A stretch of 5,507 bases of DNA. It comes from Bacillota bacterium (lineage in GTDB: Bacteria; Bacillota; UBA4882; UBA8346). How positions within the stretch are numbered: position 1 is the first letter of the stretch; each line of letters starts with the position of its first letter. Positions 5,325 through 5,507 of this stretch are shown piece by piece. The DNA is taken from NCBI GenBank assembly GCA_023436305.1, contig JAEZJQ010000119.1, positions 1 to 5,507 on the forward strand, in the 5' to 3' direction. The notes under the pieces were generated by a model. It saw only the letters and a program-made list of their open reading frames with translations. It was not told the origin of the DNA and made no database searches. Made by a program: the position numbers and the translations under genes.

Positions 5325-5507
5325 TCACGAGGGACTATCCTCCGTAAGCTCCGTTACGGGTACTTCCATCAATTCGTTCGTACCGAGAACCGTAACTTGC
5401 GCTGTATCGTCGTTATTGATTTGTTCGATCCAAACCGGATCATCTTGATAGTTTACTCCAATCACGCCGTGCGATTCGATAATCTGCCTGACTCGTTGGC
5501 TATCCAA
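5325..5507 (-). CDS. sspH: H-type small acid-soluble spore protein
   Basis: A 60-residue protein matching the SspH family of minor spore-core proteins, known in Bacillus to be made in the forespore and to be restricted to spores. Family features visible: the start DSQRVRQIIES (2-12), then a short strand pattern V-x-Y-x-x-x-PVWIEQI (18-30), TAQVTVL (35-41), and a hydrophobic/acidic end with EVPVTELTED. Length is close to that of the Bacillus protein (about 59). The predicted start is a TTG whose three bases are the last three of the window, so its ribosome binding site and forespore promoter are out of view. The start is accepted because the family begins at this point. A terminator follows, so it appears to be a single-gene unit on this side. 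It is the clearest sign that the organism makes endospores. Confidence 0.85.
   Translation of the reverse strand: MDSQRVRQIIESHGVIGVNYQDDPVWIEQINNDDTAQVTVLGTNELMEVPVTELTEDSPS

Overview
The window looks like an ordinary chromosomal stretch of an endospore-forming, probably motile member of the Bacillota. The evidence is an H-type small acid-soluble spore protein gene at the right edge, strong AGGAGG-type ribosome binding sites, intrinsic terminators behind most genes, a chemoreceptor with a possible flagellar-sigma promoter, and a pyrophosphate-dependent phosphofructokinase. The chemoreceptor is of the shorter, enterobacterial-like (36-heptad) class with a CheR-docking tail. This argues against a close Bacillus relative, but I cannot name the genus.

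Left part (1-1966, + strand): the 3' part of an M23-type zinc peptidase gene runs in from outside the window. It is followed by a probable three-gene unit: a GNAT acetyltransferase (722-1159), a two-helix membrane protein with a PH-like middle and a C-terminal zinc ribbon (1235-1732), and a 39-residue single-pass membrane protein (1788-1907). The gaps are 75 and 55 bases, no terminator is visible between these genes, and each start has its own strong ribosome binding site. A large nested hairpin at 1925-1966 closes the unit and also serves the convergent gene from the right.

Right part (1997-5507, - strand): three genes that appear to be transcribed separately. pfp (3217-1997) encodes a PPi-dependent phosphofructokinase for reversible, ATP-sparing glycolysis. 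A perfect 16-bp palindrome lies between its likely -10 element and its ribosome binding site. The chemoreceptor gene (5162-3411) has a clear terminator at 3369-3341 and a sigma-28/sigma-D-like promoter about 30 bases upstream of its start. sspH (5507-5325) ends with its own hairpin at 5270-5247. A terminator behind each of the three genes supports monocistronic expression: spore-specific (sspH), motility-associated (receptor) and metabolic (pfp).

I found no mobile element, CRISPR array, tRNA, rRNA, phage gene or defence system, and no intergenic stretch longer than 300 bases. The points most worth a second look are the CheR-tethered receptor with its sigma-28-like promoter, the pfp palindrome, and the two uncharacterised small membrane proteins.
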